In this document: positions 1 to 8,869 of the stretch, piece after piece
Numbering within the stretch: position 1 is the stretch's first letter
How the letters are laid out: every line of letters begins with the position of its first letter
NCBI RefSeq assembly: GCF_000284035.1
Contig: NC_016887.1
Coordinates: 3,534,001 to 3,598,000 of the forward strand
Direction: 5' to 3'
Origin: Nocardia cyriacigeorgica GUH-2
GTDB taxonomy: Bacteria; Actinomycetota; Actinomycetes; Mycobacteriales; Mycobacteriaceae
Length of the DNA: 64,000 bases
Notes under the pieces: model-generated
The model's database searches: none
What the model saw: only the letters and a program-made list of their open reading frames with translations
Told to the model about the DNA's origin: nothing
Position numbers and translations under genes: made by a program

Positions 1-167
1 TCGAGCAGATCATCGACGGATACCAGTCGCGACACCGATTGGCCGACGGCTGGCGGGCCCGGGTGCCGTTGCATCAACTGCATCCGCTGGCCGTGCATGC
101 GGCCGGGTACGGGCCCGGCTATGGGCAGGCGCTGCATCAGGCGGCGGTGGATACGTTGCGGCTGTGA
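1..167 (+). CDS. Fructosamine kinase family protein, C-terminal fragment
   Basis: The reading frame enters from the left edge (first full codon at 3) and ends at a TGA at 165-167. The visible 54 residues contain VPLHQLHPLAVHAAGYGPGY, which matches the conserved C-terminal pattern of the fructosamine/ketosamine-3-kinase family (LHQLxPLLxHxxxFGxxY). These proteins have an aminoglycoside-phosphotransferase fold and phosphorylate glycated amines or related substrates. The N-lobe and catalytic loop lie outside the window, so activity cannot be judged. The family call rests on this tail only. Confidence 0.72.
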   Translation, partial: EQIIDGYQSRHRLADGWRARVPLHQLHPLAVHAAGYGPGYGQALHQAAVDTLRL

Positions 168-216
168 GCGGTCTGCGTCGGCGACGACCGTCTATACGCC
201 GCTCCTCGCGAGATGA

Positions 217-1878
217 TCACCGATCGTCGTCGGAGCCGAGCGGCGGTGCGGCGGCGTGCTCGACGCGATCGGTGGGCTCCACGGTCGCGGGCCGATCCCA
301 CCGGGACGCCTCCACCACACCGGGCACACCGTCCTGGACGACGAAACTCGCTCGGGTGTGAACCGGCGCGCCGGGCCGCTCGACAAACGGCACCACCCGG
401 AAATCGGTGCGCCACAACTGGTGATCGACCTCCACCCGCACGTAGCCGCGCTGGGCGTTGTAGAACTTCAGATCCGGATTGGCCGCCAGCAGGTCCCGTC
501 CGCGGCCGGGCAGGTCGACGCCGTCGCCGCCGCTGGTGATCGAGGTGCCGGTGAATTCGGCCGCCACCACTGCGGATTCGCTGTCGGCGACATCGCGGCG
601 CAGGTCGGCGGCGTAGTTCTCGTGCCGGTCGCCGGTGAGCACCACGAGATTGCGCACCGACCGGTCGGCGGCGGCACCGAGGATCGCGGCACGTTCGCTC
701 GCGTACCCGTCCCAGGCGTCGGTGGAGATCGCCACCTCCGGGCCGGGATCGTGGTCGGTGCGGCCCATCACCACCTGGTTGCCGAGGATCTGCCAGCGCG
801 CGGGCGACTGCGCGAAACCGTTGAGCAACCACTGTCGTTGCGCGCCACCGAGAATGGTGCGATCCACATTCGTGGCCGGCGCGCATCCGGTGACGATCTC
901 GCCGCCGCAGGCCTGCCGGGTGCGGTACTGGCGGGTGTCGAGCAGGGTGATCTCGGCGAGGTCGCCGAACCGGAAGCAGCGATGCAGGCGCATATTCGGG
1001 CCCGACGGCAACTGCCCGAGGCGCAGCGGCTGGTGTTCGTACATCGCTTGGAAGGCAGCAGCCCGACGGCGCAGGAACACAGCGCGCAGGGCGTCGATAT
1101 CGACGGTCGAGGCGACGGCGTCGGCGGCCCAGTCGTCGTCGACCTCGTGATCGTCCATTGTCACCAGCCACGGGAACGCCGCATGCGCCCGGCGCAACGG
1201 CTCCTCGGATTTGAACCACGCGTAGTGCAGTCGGTAGCCGGCCAGGTCGCGGGCTTCATGGCGCAGCGGCGAGGGCACCCGCACGCCGCGACGGCCGCCG
1301 GTCAGCGGATATTCGTAGATGTAGTCGCCCAAATGCACCACCAGATCGAGGTCTTCCTCGGCCAGATGCCGGTAGGCGGTGTAATGGCCGTCGTTCCAGG
1401 CCTGACAGGAGGCGTAGGCGAAGCGCAGGCGCGAACCCGTACCGGGCCGCGGTGCGGTGCGGGTGCGGCCCACCGGCGACAGCGCCGAACCCGCCCGGAA
1501 CCGGTAGTAGTACCACCGCTGCGGTTGCAGCCCGCCGATCTCGGGATGCACGCTGTGGCCCAGCGCTCGATCGGCCACCGCCGAGCCGCGGCGCACCACC
1601 TGCCGGAACTGCTCGTCATGGGCGATTTCATAGTCGACGGTCACCGGGTGGGCGGGCATGCCGCCGAGACCATCGGGAGCGAACGGGTCCGGCGCCAGCC
1701 GAGTCCACAGCACCACCCCGTCGGCGGTCGGCTCACCGGAGGCGACGCCGAGAGTGAAGGGATCGCCGGTCCAGCGCGGAGCCCGATACCGGGCGCCGGA
1801 GACCGCGCAACTTCCCGCCAGCGCGGCGGCCGACGCCACGCCACCGAACCGCAACAGCTGCCGACGCGACAGGCCCAT
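217..1878 (-). CDS. Alkaline phosphatase D (PhoD) family protein, Tat-exported
   Basis: A 553-residue protein. It starts with a twin-arginine signal (LSRRQLLRFGG), a hydrophobic Ala-rich stretch and a Cys near residue 24. The order fits PhoD: N-terminal beta domain (residues about 40-130), then a metallophosphatase core with YASCQ, HLGDYIYEY, MDDHEVDDDW, LLDTRQYR and TGDRHENYA, which supply the metal-binding Asp, His and Asn residues. PhoD enzymes are secreted, Ca/Fe-dependent phosphodiesterase/monoesterases that scavenge phosphate from organic esters. The gene is divergent from the next one and stands alone. No Pho box was identified by eye. Confidence 0.92.
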   Translation of the reverse strand: MGLSRRQLLRFGGVASAAALAGSCAVSGARYRAPRWTGDPFTLGVASGEPTADGVVLWTRLAPDPFAPDGLGGMPAHPVTVDYEIAHDEQFRQVVRRGSAVADRALGHSVHPEIGGLQPQRWYYYRFRAGSALSPVGRTRTAPRPGTGSRLRFAYASCQAWNDGHYTAYRHLAEEDLDLVVHLGDYIYEYPLTGGRRGVRVPSPLRHEARDLAGYRLHYAWFKSEEPLRRAHAAFPWLVTMDDHEVDDDWAADAVASTVDIDALRAVFLRRRAAAFQAMYEHQPLRLGQLPSGPNMRLHRCFRFGDLAEITLLDTRQYRTRQACGGEIVTGCAPATNVDRTILGGAQRQWLLNGFAQSPARWQILGNQVVMGRTDHDPGPEVAISTDAWDGYASERAAILGAAADRSVRNLVVLTGDRHENYAADLRRDVADSESAVVAAEFTGTSITSGGDGVDLPGRGRDLLAANPDLKFYNAQRGYVRVEVDHQLWRTDFRVVPFVERPGAPVHTRASFVVQDGVPGVVEASRWDRPATVEPTDRVEHAAAPPLGSDDDR

Positions 1879-2034
1879 GAGTCATGGTGGGCGCGCCAGG
1901 TCGACAGCCACTGACCCGTACGGTGAAGCCGGCGATGACATCGGGCAAACTTTCGCCGCCCCTGTGATGTAATTCGGCCACAGCGTTCGATGCTCGTGCG
2001 CGCGCAAGATCCGACCGGACACCTGGAGGCGATC

Positions 2035-3144
2035 ATGCTGCATACCGACATCCCGACTCGCGGCGAGGTGCAGGCGCTCGCCGCCGCCACCGATCCGTGG
2101 TGCGTGTCGATCTACACGCCCACCGAAGCCGACACCGCCACCCCCGACCAGAACCGCATCGCCTTCTCCAACCAGGCGCGCACCGTGCTCGACCTGGTCA
2201 CCGACGCCGACGCCCGCGCGGCGCTGGAAGAAGAATTCGACGATCTCATCGACGACGAGGAGTTCTGGCGCTACCAGTCCCGCACCCTGATCGTGCATGC
2301 CACGCCGTCCCGGATCCGCACCTACCGGGTGCCGAATCAGCTCGGCGCCGCCGAAACCGTGGGCGAGCGCTTCTATCTGAAACCGCTGCTGCGCACGATC
2401 ACCTTCCCGCAGTCGGCGTTTGTGCTCGCCCTGGCCGAGGGCTCGGTGCGCCTGGTCCAGGTCAGCGCCGACCGCCCCGCCCAGGAGGTCAAGCTCGCGA
2501 ATCTGCCGTCGAGCGCGGCCGATTACGCACGCAAGGCCTCCCTCAGCGATCGTGCGCCCAAACGCCGCGTACAGGGCGATGAGGGCAGCAAGATGCGGGT
2601 GCGCCAGTACTCGCGCGCCATCGACGCCGAGCTGCGCACCATCCTGTCCGGTCGCGACGTACCGCTGATCCTGGCCGCCGCCGAACCCACCGATTCGCTC
2701 TACCGCTCGGTGAACAGCTACGACGGCCTACTCGACGAGAGCATTCCCGGCAACCCCGAGCATCTGTCGGATCAGGAGCTGGCCGATCGGTCCCGGGAGA
2801 TCCTGGACCGCCACTATGTCGCGCAGCTGGCCGAACTGGCGGGGCTGCTGGACAAGCGCCGCAGCGAGGGCCGTGCGAGCACCGATATCGCCGACCTGGC
2901 GCGCGCGGCCACCTTCGGCAACGTGGATACCCTGCTCGTCGATATCGACGCCGCGGTGCCCGGCACCATCTCCCCCGACGACGGCGCGGTCACCTTCGAC
3001 GCGCCGTCCGACACCGAAGCGCCCGGCATTCTCGACGAGATCTGCCGCCGGGTGCTGCTGTCGGGCGGCCGGGTGCTCGCGGTGCGCGCCGCGGACATGC
3101 CCGGTGGCGCGCAGATCGCGGGCATCTTCCGGTACGCGGCGTAG
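2035..3144 (+). CDS. baeRF-type (bacterial archaeo-eukaryotic release factor-like) protein
   Basis: The ATG at 2035 is chosen because GGAGG lies 6 nt upstream; an in-frame start at 1990 lacks this. The product is 369 residues, acidic and soluble, with no signal or membrane segment. The N-terminal part (TDIPTRGEVQALAAA, WCVSIYTPTEADTATP) and overall layout resemble the baeRF superfamily, bacterial homologues of the eRF1 middle and C domains with predicted roles in ribosome rescue or stress. The subfamily (possibly baeRF11) is from memory of family patterns. It ends 10 bp before a convergent gene with no obvious terminator between them. Confidence 0.6.
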   Translation: MLHTDIPTRGEVQALAAATDPWCVSIYTPTEADTATPDQNRIAFSNQARTVLDLVTDADARAALEEEFDDLIDDEEFWRYQSRTLIVHATPSRIRTYRVPNQLGAAETVGERFYLKPLLRTITFPQSAFVLALAEGSVRLVQVSADRPAQEVKLANLPSSAADYARKASLSDRAPKRRVQGDEGSKMRVRQYSRAIDAELRTILSGRDVPLILAAAEPTDSLYRSVNSYDGLLDESIPGNPEHLSDQELADRSREILDRHYVAQLAELAGLLDKRRSEGRASTDIADLARAATFGNVDTLLVDIDAAVPGTISPDDGAVTFDAPSDTEAPGILDEICRRVLLSGGRVLAVRAADMPGGAQIAGIFRYAA

Positions 3145-3154
3145 CCGCGGCGGA

Positions 3155-4855
3155 TCAGTTGGCGCCGGTCAGCACCGCGCGCAGGCGTTCGGTGTCGGCC
3201 GGGGTCCAGTCCGGCGGTTGCAGGATGGCCGCCCATGAGTCGGCGATGGCCGCGTGGAAGGTGTGGCCGTAGCCGTCGGGGACGTTGGTGGAGACCGCCA
3301 TATCCGCCGAGACCTGCAGGAAGGTGACGATCGGGATCCAGCGGGTGCTGTCGAGGACGTCGTCGGCGCGGGGTTCGCGCAGCCAATCGGGTTCGCGCAG
3401 CGCCAGACCCGGGGTCCACCAGGTGATCGGATCGGAGCCGTGCTGCAAATACACCACCCGCGGTCCCGGCCAGTCCGGCGTCGGCCGCTCCAGGTCGGCG
3501 GGGCGGGCCACAAACCGCACCGTGCGGCCGTCCTGGAAGACCGGCAGCACCTGCGGCGTACCGGGATCGCGACGCGCGGTCACCTCACCCCAGACGACGT
3601 TGTTGCTGGTCGGCCCGACGAACAGGGCGCCGTCGGTGCGCGCGGTCAGATCCTGGATACCGGAGAAGGCGGCCTTACCGCCGAACGACCCCAGGCTCTC
3701 GCCGAACACCACCAGTTTCGGGCGATCGTTCTCGGGCAGCGTCGACCACTTCGCGTACACCGCCTCGAACAGCGCCTGCCCGGCCTGCCGCGCCCGCTCC
3801 TGGTCCACCAGGAACGACAGCCAGCTCGGCAGGTACGAGTACTGCATGCTCACCAGCGCGGTATCGCCGTTGTACAGGTACTCCAGCGCCGAGGCCGTGG
3901 ACTGATTGATCCAGCCGGTGCCGGTGGTGGTGGCCACGCCGATGACGGCACGGTCGAAGCCGCCGGCCCGATCGAGTTCGGCCACCGCCAATTCCGCCTC
4001 CGCGCGCACGGTTTCGGCCGAGGCCAGCCCGGTGTAGGTGCGGATCGGCATCATCGCCGGGCGGCCGTTGAACTCGGTGAGCTGCTCGACGGTCGGCCCG
4101 TTGCCGACGAAGATGCGGCCCTGCCGGCCCAGCGAATCCCAGGTCACCAGCGACCCCGGCCCGCCGGAACGTTCGGGCACGGTGGGCGCCGGATTATCGG
4201 CATCGGTCTCCTGGTTGACCGCGGCGAAGGTGTTGTTGAGCACCGACATCGCGCCATTGGCCACCACGCCGTCGAGCACCGCCACCAGGGCGATCGCCAC
4301 CAGCACGCCGCCGGCCACCACGGCGACCCGCGCGGGCAGCACCTTGGTCAGCAGCCGCGCCACCCAGCGCGTCACCGCGATCACCGCACGCGTCAGCGCG
4401 ACCAGGATGGCGAACACCACCACCGCGACCACCACAATGATCGGATACGACCAGATCGACAGCCCGGAAACACCCATCAGCGTGCGCAATTCGTCCTGCC
4501 AGCCCGCGAACCAGATCAGCATGAGCACCGTGCCGACCACCGCGATCCCGGCCAGCACCCACCAGGTCAGCGCCCGGGCCGGGCGGGGCTGCTCACGGTG
4601 CAGCATCCACCGGATGATCGCGGCCACCAGCACGCCCAGCCCGTAGCCGACGGCGGCGGCCGCGCCGGTCACCACACCCTGGAACAGGGCATCGCGTGGC
4701 AGCAGCGAGGGCGTCAGCGACAGCCAGATCAGCACCAGCGCGCCGACCAGGCCGCCGAATTCCAGCCGCACCCACGCGCTGCCGGGCTTCGGCGGTGCCG
4801 TCGCCTGCGCGGAGTCCGCAGCGTCGTGCTTCGTCTCGGTCGCGGTTGTCGCCAC
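3155..4855 (-). CDS. Membrane-anchored alpha/beta-hydrolase family protein
   Basis: A 566-residue protein with a GTG start preceded by GAGGTG. Residues about 30-190 hold four to five hydrophobic segments. The C-terminal two thirds form an alpha/beta hydrolase domain with the nucleophile elbow GESLGSFGG (Ser in GxSxG context) and a late His near VPDGYGHTFH. This N-membrane plus hydrolase architecture matches the actinobacterial Abhydrolase_9_N/Abhydrolase_9 family, whose substrate is unknown; lipid or cell-wall ester hydrolysis is only a guess. It is monocistronic by spacing and convergent with the baeRF gene. Confidence 0.82.
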   Translation of the reverse strand: MATTATETKHDAADSAQATAPPKPGSAWVRLEFGGLVGALVLIWLSLTPSLLPRDALFQGVVTGAAAAVGYGLGVLVAAIIRWMLHREQPRPARALTWWVLAGIAVVGTVLMLIWFAGWQDELRTLMGVSGLSIWSYPIIVVVAVVVFAILVALTRAVIAVTRWVARLLTKVLPARVAVVAGGVLVAIALVAVLDGVVANGAMSVLNNTFAAVNQETDADNPAPTVPERSGGPGSLVTWDSLGRQGRIFVGNGPTVEQLTEFNGRPAMMPIRTYTGLASAETVRAEAELAVAELDRAGGFDRAVIGVATTTGTGWINQSTASALEYLYNGDTALVSMQYSYLPSWLSFLVDQERARQAGQALFEAVYAKWSTLPENDRPKLVVFGESLGSFGGKAAFSGIQDLTARTDGALFVGPTSNNVVWGEVTARRDPGTPQVLPVFQDGRTVRFVARPADLERPTPDWPGPRVVYLQHGSDPITWWTPGLALREPDWLREPRADDVLDSTRWIPIVTFLQVSADMAVSTNVPDGYGHTFHAAIADSWAAILQPPDWTPADTERLRAVLTGAN

Positions 4856-5019
4856 TGCGCACCTCGTTCACAGCGGAGTCGACCACCGCCGACAGTTCGA
4901 CCACAGTATGGTTCACATCGGCGCGAAAGGTGCGCTCATCGGCGCTCGCCGCCGTCATGTCGGCACCGCGGGTGCGGGCTCGGTGCGTGGGCGCTCATCC
5001 GGCTACGAGGGTGGAGTCA

Positions 5020-5504
5020 TGGACGCACAACTGCGCGAATGGAAAGACGGCGGACAGTATTTCGACTTCCTCGGCTTCGAAATCGGCCCGCACACCAAAC
5101 CGAGCCCCCGGCTGCTCGACCAGTTCGACCAGATCATGCACTACAACGACGGCGCCCGCGTCACCCATCTGGTGGGCCGGTTCGTGCGCGATCGGCTCAC
5201 CCACCGCAACCGCTGGGTGCGCGCCATGCGCGAGACCACGGTGCCGATGCGGTTGATCAACGGGCCGGCCGACCCGAATTCGGGCAGGCATATGGCCGAG
5301 CGCTACCGCGAGCTGATCCCGGAACCCGATGTGGTGATGCTGCCCGACGCCATCGCCCACTGGCCGCATCTCGAGGCCCCCGACGCCGTACTGGCCGCCG
5401 TCCTCGACCACATCGAGGCCGCCTCAGCGGCGACGGCGCATGGTGAGCACGCCGGCGGCCCAGCCCACGAGGAACAGCGCCAGCAGCGCCACCCACATGG
5501 GTGA
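5020..5504 (+). pseudogene. Truncated alpha/beta-hydrolase remnant (cap and C-terminal half only)
   Basis: The ATG at 5020 follows GGTGGAG. The roughly 160 residues align with the cap and C-terminal half of an epoxide-hydrolase/haloalkane-dehalogenase-like enzyme: LGFEIGPHTKPS, FVRDRLTHRNRWVRAM, VPMRLINGPADPNSG (acid residue) and AIAHWPHLEAP (catalytic His). The expected N-terminal half, with HGxP/oxyanion motif and nucleophile elbow, is absent; there is only about 160 bp before the next gene. The final 80 bp run antisense through the neighbouring gene, so the original stop is probably lost too. Without a nucleophile it cannot be a normal hydrolase; a decayed gene is most likely. Confidence 0.7.
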
Positions 5505-5648
5505 GGTGATGGTGATGGCCAGGATGTCGATCGACACCTTGGTGCGATTCTGCAAGATGAAGACGACGGCCAGGATCGTCAGCACCAATGCCAGCCATTG
5601 AGTGGGCGAGACCCGCTGCAACAACGAGCGCTTCTCCGTGGTGTTCAT
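5424..5648 (-). CDS. LapA/DUF1049-type small membrane protein
   Basis: The second of two in-frame ATGs (5648) is preferred because GGGAG lies 5 nt upstream. The 74-residue product has two hydrophobic helices (about residues 14-34 and 46-66) separated by QNRTKVSIDIL and ends in Arg residues, the typical lipopolysaccharide-assembly-A/DUF1049 layout found across bacteria. In actinobacteria this is a small inner-membrane protein of unknown role. Its 3' end overlaps the convergent hydrolase remnant by 81 bp. Confidence 0.8.
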   Translation of the reverse strand: MNTTEKRSLLQRVSPTQWLALVLTILAVVFILQNRTKVSIDILAITITSPMWVALLALFLVGWAAGVLTMRRRR

Positions 5649-5848
5649 GACCACTCCCATCTACCCGAGCGGGATATCCGCCCCAGTATGACCGGTGGGC
5701 ACCCCGGGAATCGGGCAACGACGCGTCCACCACCGGCACAAACCCATGTCAGGGGGCCTATCACGGTCGGCGTAACAGCCTCGGTTGCCCACACGCTGTA
5801 GTCAGTGGGGGTCACAGATTCCGCACCCGACACATAAGAGGTTCCGCC

Positions 5849-5959
5849 ATGGTTGCTCCGACCGTCGTCCCGTCGAATCCGATCCAGGCCATTCTGATGG
5901 CGCTGTCCTGGCTGGTCTGCTCGATTTCGGCCGGAGAGGGCTGCGCGATCATCCAGTGA
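5849..5959 (+). CDS. Small hydrophobic peptide, 36 residues, unknown
   Basis: A short ORF with AGAGG 8 nt before the ATG. It is followed 9 nt after its stop by a strong terminator hairpin, so it looks like a discrete monocistronic unit. The peptide begins MVAPTVVPSNP and continues as one hydrophobic segment containing SWLVC, then ends ISAGEGCAIIQ with two Cys in total. A small membrane peptide or toxin-like product is possible. No family is recognised; the call rests on the RBS and terminator flanks. Confidence 0.45.
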   Translation: MVAPTVVPSNPIQAILMALSWLVCSISAGEGCAIIQ

Positions 5960-5968
5960 CGCGTGGCA

Positions 5969-5997
5969 ACGGCCTCCGGCCCCGCGCCGGAGGCCGT
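5969..5997 (+). terminator. Rho-independent-like hairpin, 12-bp perfect stem
   Basis: Arms 5969-5980 and 5986-5997 (ACGGCCTCCGGC and its exact complement) enclose a 5-nt loop CCCGC. There is no U-tract, as is common in high-GC actinobacteria. It follows the 36-residue peptide gene and precedes the ankyrin gene. Confidence 0.8.
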
Positions 5998-6041
5998 CGG
6001 CCTGTCCGGATCTGTCCGCCGGGCCTGGTAGGAATGGAACG

Positions 6042-6461
6042 GTGACTGCGGACAACGGCTCTGCCCCCGAATCCGGCGACCCGGCGATCGACCCCGACCT
6101 GGTCGAGTTGGCCACCGCGGTATTCACCCTGGCCCGCACCGGCGGCGCCGACCAGCTGGCCGCCTACCTCGACGCGGGCGTGCCGGTGAATCTCACCAAC
6201 GATCGCGGTGACACCCTGCTCATGCTCGCCGCCTACCACGGCCATCGTGACGTGGTCGGCGTGCTGCTGGCCCGCGGCGCCGACCCCGACCGCGCCAACG
6301 ACCGCGGCCAGACCCCGCTGGCCGGTGTGGTGTTCAAGGGCGAGACCGAGATCGTGCGGGATCTGCTGGCCGCGGGCGCCGACCCGGACGCGGGCACGCC
6401 CTCGGCGCGCGAGGCCGCGACCATGTTCGGCAAGACCGAACTGCTCGAACTCTTCGCCTGA
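6042..6461 (+). CDS. Ankyrin-repeat protein
   Basis: A 139-residue cytoplasmic protein with GTG start. TAGGAAT lies just upstream at 6029-6035 and there is no clear Shine-Dalgarno, suggesting a leaderless transcript. Three to four ankyrin repeats are visible: LAAYLDAGVPVNLTNDRGDT, LLMLAAYHGHRDVVGVLLAR, GADPDRANDRGQTPLAGVVF and a last one ending in the C-terminal helix. Ankyrin repeats mediate protein-protein contacts. No enzymatic domain is present and the partner is unknown. Confidence 0.88.
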   Translation: MTADNGSAPESGDPAIDPDLVELATAVFTLARTGGADQLAAYLDAGVPVNLTNDRGDTLLMLAAYHGHRDVVGVLLARGADPDRANDRGQTPLAGVVFKGETEIVRDLLAAGADPDAGTPSAREAATMFGKTELLELFA

Positions 6462-6525
6462 CTTCAGTACGACGCGACCTGGAAAGAATCCGGCACACCG
6501 CTGCTGACGGCGTTACGATGCGCAC

Positions 6526-8775
6526 ATGGCGCACTCCGCCCCGCCTGCCTCCGGGGTGACCGTCCAGTCCGACCGGTCGCCGGAGACATCGCGGGGCAAC
6601 CAGGTCGCCGAGGTCGTCGAACGGTTCGCCCAGGCCTGGCAGGAGGGCGACAGTCCGCCCGAGCTGCGCAGCTACCTGCCCGACGCGCCCGCGATCCGGC
6701 GGGTCTCGCTGATCGAACTGATCAAGATCGACCTGGCCAATCGCTGGCAGCGCGGCACCGCGCCGAAACGACTGGCCGAATACGTCGACGAGCTCCCCGA
6801 ACTGCGCACCTGGCCGCTGCCGCCGGACCTGATCTACGAAGAGTTCCACATCCGCCGCCGCTCGGGCAGCTCCGTCGACGTCGGCGAATACACCGCCGCC
6901 TATCCCGAACAGGCCGAACAACTTTCACAGCTGCTGACCACCGAGGACTATCACAGCACGCTGCTCGGCGGCCGCGCCGAACCGGCGAATCTGGACGAAC
7001 TCGAGGTCGGCCAGCGCATCGACGACTTCGACCTGATGACCAGCCTCGGCCGCGGCGCCTTCGCCCGGGTCTTCCTGGCCCGGCAGCGGTCCATGCAGCG
7101 GCTGGTGGCGGTGAAGATCTCCCGCGACAAGGGCACCGAACCGCAGACGCTGGCCCAGCTCGATCACGACTACATCGTGCGGGTCTTCGATCAGCGCGTC
7201 ATCGACGGGCCGGGCTTGCGGCTGCTGTACATGCAGTACGTGCCCGGTGGGACGCTGCTGACCGTGCTGGAGCGGGTGCGCACGACGCCGCCAGCGCAAC
7301 GCAACGGGCGGCTGCTGCTCGATGTCATCGACTCGGTGCTGGCCGGTAAGGGCGAGATCCAGCCCGCCGAATCGCCGGTGCGCGCCGAACTGGCCAAGCT
7401 GTCCTGGCCGGAAACGGTGGCGTGGCTGGGGCGCAGACTCGCCCAAGCACTGGACTACGCGGGCGGGATCGGGGTGCTGCACCGCGACGTCAAACCGGCC
7501 AATGTGCTGCTCACCGCCGAGGGTGTGCCGAAGCTGGCCGACTTCAATATCAGCTTCAGCGGCAACGTCTCCGGTGACAGTCCGGTCGCCTACTTCGGCG
7601 GCTCGCTGGCCTACATGTCGCCCGAACAGCTGTCGGTGGTGCATCCGGACCGGCCCACCGCCGCCGCCGACCTCGACACCCGCAGCGACCTGTACTCGCT
7701 GGCCGTGGTGCTGTGGGAACTGCTCACCGGCCGCAAACCCTTCGGCGACGAGGCCGCCACCGGCGGCGATCGCACCGCGCTGGATTCCATGCTGGACCGG
7801 CGCGCGCACAGCCCGCAGGACCTGCCCTACGCCGATCTGCCGCCCGGCACGCCCGCCGCGTTGCAGCGTGCGCTGGTGCGCGCGCTGGAACCGGATCCGG
7901 CCAAACGCTGGGAACGCGGTGCCGATATGGCACAACAGTTGCAGGTCTGCCTGGACGCGCGCGCCCGCGACCTGGTGGACCCGCCGCCGGGCAGTGCGCG
8001 GCTGCGGGCGCGCAGCTGGGTGCATCCGATCATGGCGCTGGCCATCGCGGTGCCCAACCTGCTGGCGATCCTCTACAGCTACAACCACAATCGCACGCTG
8101 ATCATCAGCAAACTCGACGCCGACGCCCAGCGCACCTTCGATCGCGTCGCCTGGACCAGCTACGGCGTCGGCTTCCTGATCGGCGCCATCGTCACCATCG
8201 CGCTGGTGATGCATCTGTGGCTGATCATGTACGGGCTGCGCCACGGCAAGGCCTATGACGCGGCGGCACTGGCGCGCGCCCGCTCGGACACCTTGCAGTT
8301 GGCCAGCCGCAATGTGCTGACCTGCTTCGTGCTGTGGGTGATCACCGGGATCGCGGTGCCGGTGTCGGTGCAACTGTCGGGCAGCCAGATCAGCGCCGAA
8401 TCCTCGGCGCATTTCTTCCTCACCCAGATCGTCTGCGGCGCCATCGCCATGGCGTACCCGTACTTCCTGGTGAGTTTCTACGCGGTGCGCTGCCTGTACC
8501 CGGCGTTCCTGCCGCTGGGCGGACTCGGCGCCGACGACAGCAGGCAGTTGCGCGCACTGGACCGGCGCAGTACCTACTTCCTGACCGTGGCCGCCGCGGT
8601 CCCGCTGCTCGGCGCGGCCGGGGTGACCTTCATCCCGTCGGCCGACATCGACGCGGTGATCGTGCCGCTGCGGGTGCTGTGCTTCGGCGGCGCGCTGGCC
8701 TTCGTCGGCGTGTACTGGTTGTTCCGGATGCTGGAGCGCGATCTGGCCGCACTCGAACGCATAGTCACCCACTGA
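6526..8775 (+). CDS. Membrane-spanning Ser/Thr protein kinase with Planctomycetes-like N-terminal region
   Basis: A 749-residue protein. TACGAT ends 6 nt before the ATG, so it is probably leaderless. Residues 1-150 form a helical domain (SLIELIKIDLANRWQRG, RLAEYVDELPEL, YTAAYPEQAEQL) of the kind that precedes kinases in Planctomycetes. The kinase domain (about 165-480) has the Gly loop LGRGAFARV, VAVKIS, LHRDVKPANVLL and YMSPEQ. The usual DFG is DFN (LADFNISF). About six membrane segments follow (residues 500-740) instead of a PASTA tail. The Sel1-like gene directly downstream may be a partner. Confidence 0.9.
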   Translation: MAHSAPPASGVTVQSDRSPETSRGNQVAEVVERFAQAWQEGDSPPELRSYLPDAPAIRRVSLIELIKIDLANRWQRGTAPKRLAEYVDELPELRTWPLPPDLIYEEFHIRRRSGSSVDVGEYTAAYPEQAEQLSQLLTTEDYHSTLLGGRAEPANLDELEVGQRIDDFDLMTSLGRGAFARVFLARQRSMQRLVAVKISRDKGTEPQTLAQLDHDYIVRVFDQRVIDGPGLRLLYMQYVPGGTLLTVLERVRTTPPAQRNGRLLLDVIDSVLAGKGEIQPAESPVRAELAKLSWPETVAWLGRRLAQALDYAGGIGVLHRDVKPANVLLTAEGVPKLADFNISFSGNVSGDSPVAYFGGSLAYMSPEQLSVVHPDRPTAAADLDTRSDLYSLAVVLWELLTGRKPFGDEAATGGDRTALDSMLDRRAHSPQDLPYADLPPGTPAALQRALVRALEPDPAKRWERGADMAQQLQVCLDARARDLVDPPPGSARLRARSWVHPIMALAIAVPNLLAILYSYNHNRTLIISKLDADAQRTFDRVAWTSYGVGFLIGAIVTIALVMHLWLIMYGLRHGKAYDAAALARARSDTLQLASRNVLTCFVLWVITGIAVPVSVQLSGSQISAESSAHFFLTQIVCGAIAMAYPYFLVSFYAVRCLYPAFLPLGGLGADDSRQLRALDRRSTYFLTVAAAVPLLGAAGVTFIPSADIDAVIVPLRVLCFGGALAFVGVYWLFRMLERDLAALERIVTH

Positions 8776-8869
8776 AACGCCGCGAAATCGCAAGCTTCGG
8801 CGAGTACGGTATAGCCGCCGCGCGGGGTCGAGCGCGGTGATCGGGTATCGGGGAAAGGCGGGGCTAGAC

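Noticed and set aside
3254..5446. A 730-codon open frame on the plus strand opposite the membrane hydrolase
   Set aside because: It is antisense to a recognisable gene, His/Arg/Gln-rich and low in complexity, with no domain motifs. It is a high-GC shadow frame.
5424..5504. Convergent overlap of the hydrolase remnant and the LapA-like gene as a functional antisense pair
   Set aside because: The overlap lies in the non-homologous tail of a truncated gene, so it probably reflects a lost stop codon and not a designed overlap.
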